The notes beneath the pieces were generated by a model that had not been told where the DNA came from, searched no databases, and saw only the letters and a program-made list of their open reading frames with translations. A stretch of DNA of 64,000 bases, taken from NCBI GenBank assembly GCA_030549495.1, contig JAUIRK010000934.1:62001-126000 (forward strand), given 5' to 3'. A program made the position numbers and the translations under genes. Below, one piece after another: positions 59,801-64,000 of this stretch; within the stretch, counting starts at the first letter, position 1; each line of letters starts with the position of its first letter. The stretch is from Nectonema munidae (Eukaryota; Nematomorpha; Nectonematoida; Nectonematidae).

Positions 59801-62800
59801 GTTCCAAAGCCGAACTTTTACACGCCAGTTCTATATATTTTTCAAAGAGGTAAAATATATTATCTTGTAAATAATAATAAATTGCTCTTTTGGTTTATTT
59901 ATCAGAATACAAATAATAAAGTAGAATGACATACCTTAGTTGAAAGCTCTTCATGGTCTTTTATTTTTATTTTTTAAGTTAAAACATGGGGAAAAATAAA
60001 ACTTTTATCAATGACCGTGAAGTTGTGTCAAATATTTTTGTAGTTGTAAAGATAATGCGGAAAGAGGAGTAAAATTGGCTTCCGATTACATTCATTCGGC
60101 TTGTATTGAAAATGGTAGAAAGAAATTTCCTAATCAAAGATTGCTTTAAACTAATAAAATATAAAATCAAATTTTATATTTCAATTATAGTAAATTCTTT
60201 ATTGTTTTTTCTTTATAAAAATGGAATACATTTTAGCTTTGTCAATATATTTGAGCAAAATTTTAACGCCATTTATCAGAAAAATATGAAATCATAAACT
60301 TGGTTTGTTCAACACCTAAAATTGGATGAAACATTAAATTCAATTTTCAATGTGTTTTTGCATCACCAAAAAGTACAGCTTTATATTGAGTTTTTTCAAA
60401 AATAAGGGGCAACAGACACATTGCCAAATAACCGGGATCAGCATACCAGTCATCATACTTAACATGAATTCAATAAATCCACATTTTAATCATTGGATCT
60501 AAATGAGTATTTTATGCCCTTGTCTGTCTACTTTTGAAACCTTTTTTTTTAGATATGAATAAAGTATATTTTTTTCATTACGTCAAAAAGATCATTCTTG
60601 CATGTTTATTTTCGTAATTTTATTAAATATTATATCTGTCTGTGTTTCTTTTACAAATAACCTTTTGATATTGATCATATTCAGCTCTATTTGGCCTTTT
60701 TGTTTCAAAAAGCTTTTTCGAATACGTCAAAATGCTCCATTCAAAATCTTCTATCACTTTTTTAAATTTAAATTTCCCTTTTTATAAAAAGTGGCCTTTT
60801 TCTATTCAAAACCAAATTCTCTGATAGCAAAGGTTTATCAAACATTAAATCCGTAAGTTCTAAAAAAAATTGAAATATCAGGGGACAGAATATTTTTAGT
60901 TGCAAAACTGACAAGCAATTTTAGAGCGGTTGCTGGCAAAATGCAAATGGACATAAGGTTGACGGTTAAAACGAAAATAGGGATAATATCGACAATTGTT
61001 TGAAAAGGATATAATGTTCCTATAGTTAAAGTTATTAACTGCAATTTGGCATCATATCTTCCTATACTCCCAACATTGTGACTTAATCTTTCTAGTTCGT
61101 CTTATTATCGTTTAAATTTAAATTCTTATTTAAAAGTGAAAAGAGAAAGATAATTGTAACATAAAGCAAGAGAGAATCTCACGTGCTAATTTGAATCTGT
61201 TCTACCTAGACTATGATGTGAATTATGTAAACCCGTACGCAACAAAATTACCTGCAGATAACATAGAGCCTCAAATTTTGACTATCAGCTGCCAAAGAAT
61301 TCTGTCATGAGCAGCTAGATTTGGAAAATTAACGATATTTACGTTGAATTTTCATTATCGTTATTAACGATAAGAATAAATAGGCAATTTTTTTTGAAAT
61401 TAACAACACATTTTTACGTTAGCGATTCTATTGATTTTGTTAATTTTTCGTTAAATATATATATTTCAATTCGTGTCATCCAGTGTTATAAAATCAAGAC
61501 TCGAAGTATATTTATTCATGACTTCTATACTTCTGCAAATAATCACCAACTTTTTCTTATTTTTAATATTCCAAATTTAATTCGACATAAGCATTCATTA
61601 TTGAAAAGTTAAGGAAACAAAAATCTAGGATCTTCATAGGAAGAAACGCTGGAGAAAGCACTTTTGCAATCGACTACCATGGCGTCCAATCTTTAAATAA
61701 TATTTTGTGATCAAAAACTTCAAAAAAACAAAAGAACTTCAAAATCGATTTTCAACACCTAGAGCTGTGAAGTATTTCTATGTGTGTTTCAAAGTTTGCA
61801 CAAATGTGTTTTTATTGATTTATTGATACTTGTTTAATTTTGATGTTAATTTAAATAAAAGATTTTAGAGTTTTTTTTTGTTATTTTTTCATTTGAACCC
61901 CTTTCAGAAAATTAGGTGATATTTCAAAATTACAAAACTTTCAACGTCTTAGTTATTTTCTAAAAAATAATCATACTCTAAGAAATTAACGAAAAGTAAT
62001 GAAACTTTTTTTAAAGGTAAAAGTAACGAAAATGGACCAAAAAAAATGTCAATTAAACGATAACTAGGTGCTTTTTTGTTCAAATTAACGATAACTATAA
62101 CGAGGTTCTTTTTAGTAGTAACAGTGCCAAGTCTCTATGTGCAACCGAGAAGACGCGATCAATCAAGAAATTCACCTCATCGAGTGCCATTAGATTCATA
62201 GAATATTTGTTACACTAAACATTTGAATGCTTTCTACTCATATGTTCTACGGGTAAAAGTACGTATTTTGTTTTATTGAAATTTTCACAGTAACTAAAAA
62301 AATTAGAGAATCCTTAAAACTTACAGATGTAGTGCTGGCTCTGAGATGGCACTAAGAGCAAATAACGGTGAGGAGATTCATTTCGTAAAATACACGACAC
62401 AAGAAAGACATGATCAAAGCATCCAAAGCTGGACTTTTACACACCGGTACTATATATTTTTCAAACAGGTAAATAATTTTACAATTAAATGCAAATAAGC
62501 ATGGAAGTGGAGACAAATTTTGGTAGCAAAATATCAAAAAGGATTGAGATTTCTATAGTACAGTTATATTCACAAACTTTAACCCGTTTTCCCCAAAAAG
62601 TTACAATGTTCCATTATGATAAAATTTTCTATTTCTTGTTTGAAGAAAGAAAGAAAAATTCCATTTTATTTTCTTTCATACAGCTTTAGTTGCAAAAAAC
62701 TAGTTTCAATTCTCTTCAAGGAGAAATTGTAAACCCTAGATTGCTAATATGATATCATGTTTTTCTTCATCAGCTTCTGAAAGAACGGCTCTGAAAAAGT

Positions 62801-62849
62801 CATTCTTGTACAAATGCAAATATAAAATGTTTATATAAATTAGATAAGA
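59801..62849. other. Region left of BORCS8
   Basis: It contains a 54-base segment present twice (59803-59856 and 62422-62474), a hydrophobic open segment on the minus strand (60838-61101) and a repeat rich in TTAACGATAA words between about 61310 and 62150. I cannot name any gene in it. Confidence 0.45.
60838..61101 (-). CDS. Possible exon of a membrane protein, unidentified
   Basis: Eighty-seven codons are open on the minus strand after a stop at 61104-61102. The start of the frame is polar (DELERLSHNVGSIGRYDAK); two strongly hydrophobic stretches follow (LITLTIGTLYPF and onward; VLTVNLMSICILPATALKLL), then a polar end. A polar GRY-type segment just before a membrane helix is loosely like the first helix of SLC22/SV2-type transporters, but the match is weak. 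There is no ATG at the front, so it would have to be an internal or 3' exon, and the possible acceptor (ATAATAAG) is poor. It could also be a pseudogene piece or chance. Confidence 0.2.
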   Translation of the reverse strand, partial: DELERLSHNVGSIGRYDAKLQLITLTIGTLYPFQTIVDIIPIFVLTVNLMSICILPATALKLLVSFATKNILSPDISIFFRTYGFNV

Positions 62850-63173
62850 TTATTGCGAATTAGAGGAGCAGTTTAGCTGTTGCTTATAAAATATGATATT
62901 TTTAATATTTTCTTGAATCCTAGCAAGAGAAGAGGAGGTGCGTTGCATGGAAGAGAGGACCGTCAAACTCAGGTCCACGTCGTAGCACTTTTCGGCGATT
63001 TCCGCTTGCACGCTTTGCATCGCGTACTTATCCCGCGTGATTGACGTCAGCGATCTCTTGATATGCTCTTCAATGCGGAAGAAGACGAGAGAAGGCTGGT
63101 TCGCGAGAATGAGCAAATTTTCGTTTATGCGAGAAGCAAATTTGGCTGCTTTTTCTTTAATCACATCATACAT
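62850..63173 (-). CDS. BORCS8: BORCS8-like (MEF2BNB) subunit of the BORC complex
   Basis: An uninterrupted 107-codon frame starts at ATG 63173 (MYDVIKEKAAKF) and stops at 62850. The stretch NENLLILANQPSLVFFRIEE (residues 18-37), then HIKRSL, matches the hallmark of BORCS8 (LANEPS-x-x-x-R-x-x-EH-x-RRSL in vertebrates). The length is close to the human protein's roughly 119 residues. The C-terminal half, KCYDVDLSLTVLSSMQ and ARIQENIKNI, has the heptad hydrophobics expected of the family's coiled coil. BORC recruits Arl8 to lysosomes and drives kinesin-based movement; this role is inferred. No intron breaks the coding part. A possible 5' leader acceptor (TTTTTTAG) lies about 40 bases upstream. 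The frame is open 25 codons further up, but without family similarity, so the internal ATG was chosen. Confidence 0.85.
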   Translation of the reverse strand: MYDVIKEKAAKFASRINENLLILANQPSLVFFRIEEHIKRSLTSITRDKYAMQSVQAEIAEKCYDVDLSLTVLSSMQRTSSSLARIQENIKNIIFYKQQLNCSSNSQ

Positions 63174-64000
63174 AATCAAAGACAGCAAAAAACTAATCTT
63201 TAATATGGAATGGAAGTCTAAAAAATTAAAGTAAGAATGTTTTAACAAAAATATATTTATATACGATGGAAAATAATCTTGAATTTGTTCCTTAAATCCG
63301 TTCTTGAACGCAAGAAATAGTTTTTTATTTTAATTAACCCATTTCATCCGAGAAAAGGCAAGCGAGATTAAGTAATTGATCTTAACACTTTCAGGACCCG
63401 AATTTTAAAGACTAATTTAAGAAAATAATTACAATTCATTTTGCCAGATTTTTTGCTTCAAGACGCATTCTGACATTTCTTTTAAAGAGCAGAATGTTCA
63501 AGTACTGTAGCAGATGCGGTTGTTAAAATCATGATTCTTTTCATGTACCACACTGCTAAAATAGCTTTAACAGCACCGTCCTTCATATCTCCTTGATTTG
63601 ATGTAATGACATTCTCAAAACTATTTAATTAAATGTAAGGAGTATTTCTCAAAATTTTCATCATCTCGAATCTCTCATTAATTCCGTATTTCTCAATTTC
63701 AACAAAGATTTAGAATATTTGTGCTGCAACTTTTCAACGAAATCCTAGGGTTTATCATACTTTTCCATGCCTGGACCTATAAGCTAAAAAAGTTATAGTT
63801 TATTTCCTAACCGTGTTAGGGGCCTTATTATCCCAAAGAATAAATATTAACCCATTTACGACCAATGTTCCTATTTTGGAACATAAGTAATTTCATCTTC
63901 GTCTGCTTTTTTCAATGACTTTGAATATAAATCGTCTGCGTTTTTTTTAGATATCGTCTGCTTTGCTTGGTCTTAAATGGGTTAAATACAATAATAAAAT
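63174..64000. other. Upstream flank of BORCS8
   Basis: This is non-coding as far as I can see. It holds the likely BORCS8 leader and promoter, with no clear TATA box at a convincing distance, two partial TTAA-element ends near 63337 and 63385, and one complete TTAA element at 63851-63981. No other exon was recognised. Confidence 0.5.
63851..63981 (-). repeat. TTAA-type element, copy N
   Basis: TTAA at 63847-63850 and 63982-63985. Ends CCCATTTACGACCAA and TTGGTCTTAAATGGG. The interior matches copy D in reverse orientation. Confidence 0.85.

Overview
The window looks like a gene-poor, intron-rich, strongly A+T-rich animal chromosome. Two kinds of intron occur: very short ones (57-70 bases) and kilobase-long ones full of DNA-transposon debris. 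This fits an invertebrate, most likely an arthropod; a crustacean is plausible, but the sequence alone does not prove a species. No bacterial genes, CRISPR arrays, rRNA or retroviral elements were recognised.

The main gene is on the minus strand from 20997 down to base 1 and runs off the left edge. Eleven exons join in frame with GT-AG borders. They encode a signal peptide, five complete immunoglobulin domains and the start of a sixth, about 527 residues in all. Domain order and motifs identify it as neuroglian, the invertebrate L1-type cell-adhesion molecule. The rest of Ig6, the fibronectin repeats, the membrane segment and the cytoplasmic tail lie outside the window. The signal-peptide exon starts at a splice acceptor inside the 5' leader, so at least one untranslated first exon and the promoter lie further right, possibly tens of kilobases away.

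At 62850-63173, also on the minus strand, is an uninterrupted 107-codon gene for a BORCS8-like (MEF2BNB) subunit of the BORC lysosome-positioning complex. The roughly 42 kb between the two genes is neuroglian leader intron, intergenic DNA or both. It holds no other gene I can name. Three open segments (a signal-peptide ORF at 33991, a hydrophobic ORF at 60838 and an unidentified ORF at 26041) are weak candidates.

Non-coding DNA is dominated by small repeats: (1) a dense family of about 100-150-base elements flanked by TTAA, with CCC...GGG ends and repeated internal GCAGACGA motifs, more than a dozen copies or fragments; (2) tRNA-derived SINEs with a shared core; (3) hAT-like and pogo/Tigger-like elements, including a decayed hAT transposase C-terminus and a decayed pogo-type transposase tail; (4) several fold-back elements and palindromes. 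A 1.6-kb block at about 10640-12222, made almost only of G, T and A homopolymers, sits in a neuroglian intron and is probably an assembly or consensus artefact.

The two named genes have unrelated roles: cell-surface adhesion, and control of lysosome movement. Nothing in the sequence suggests that they work together.
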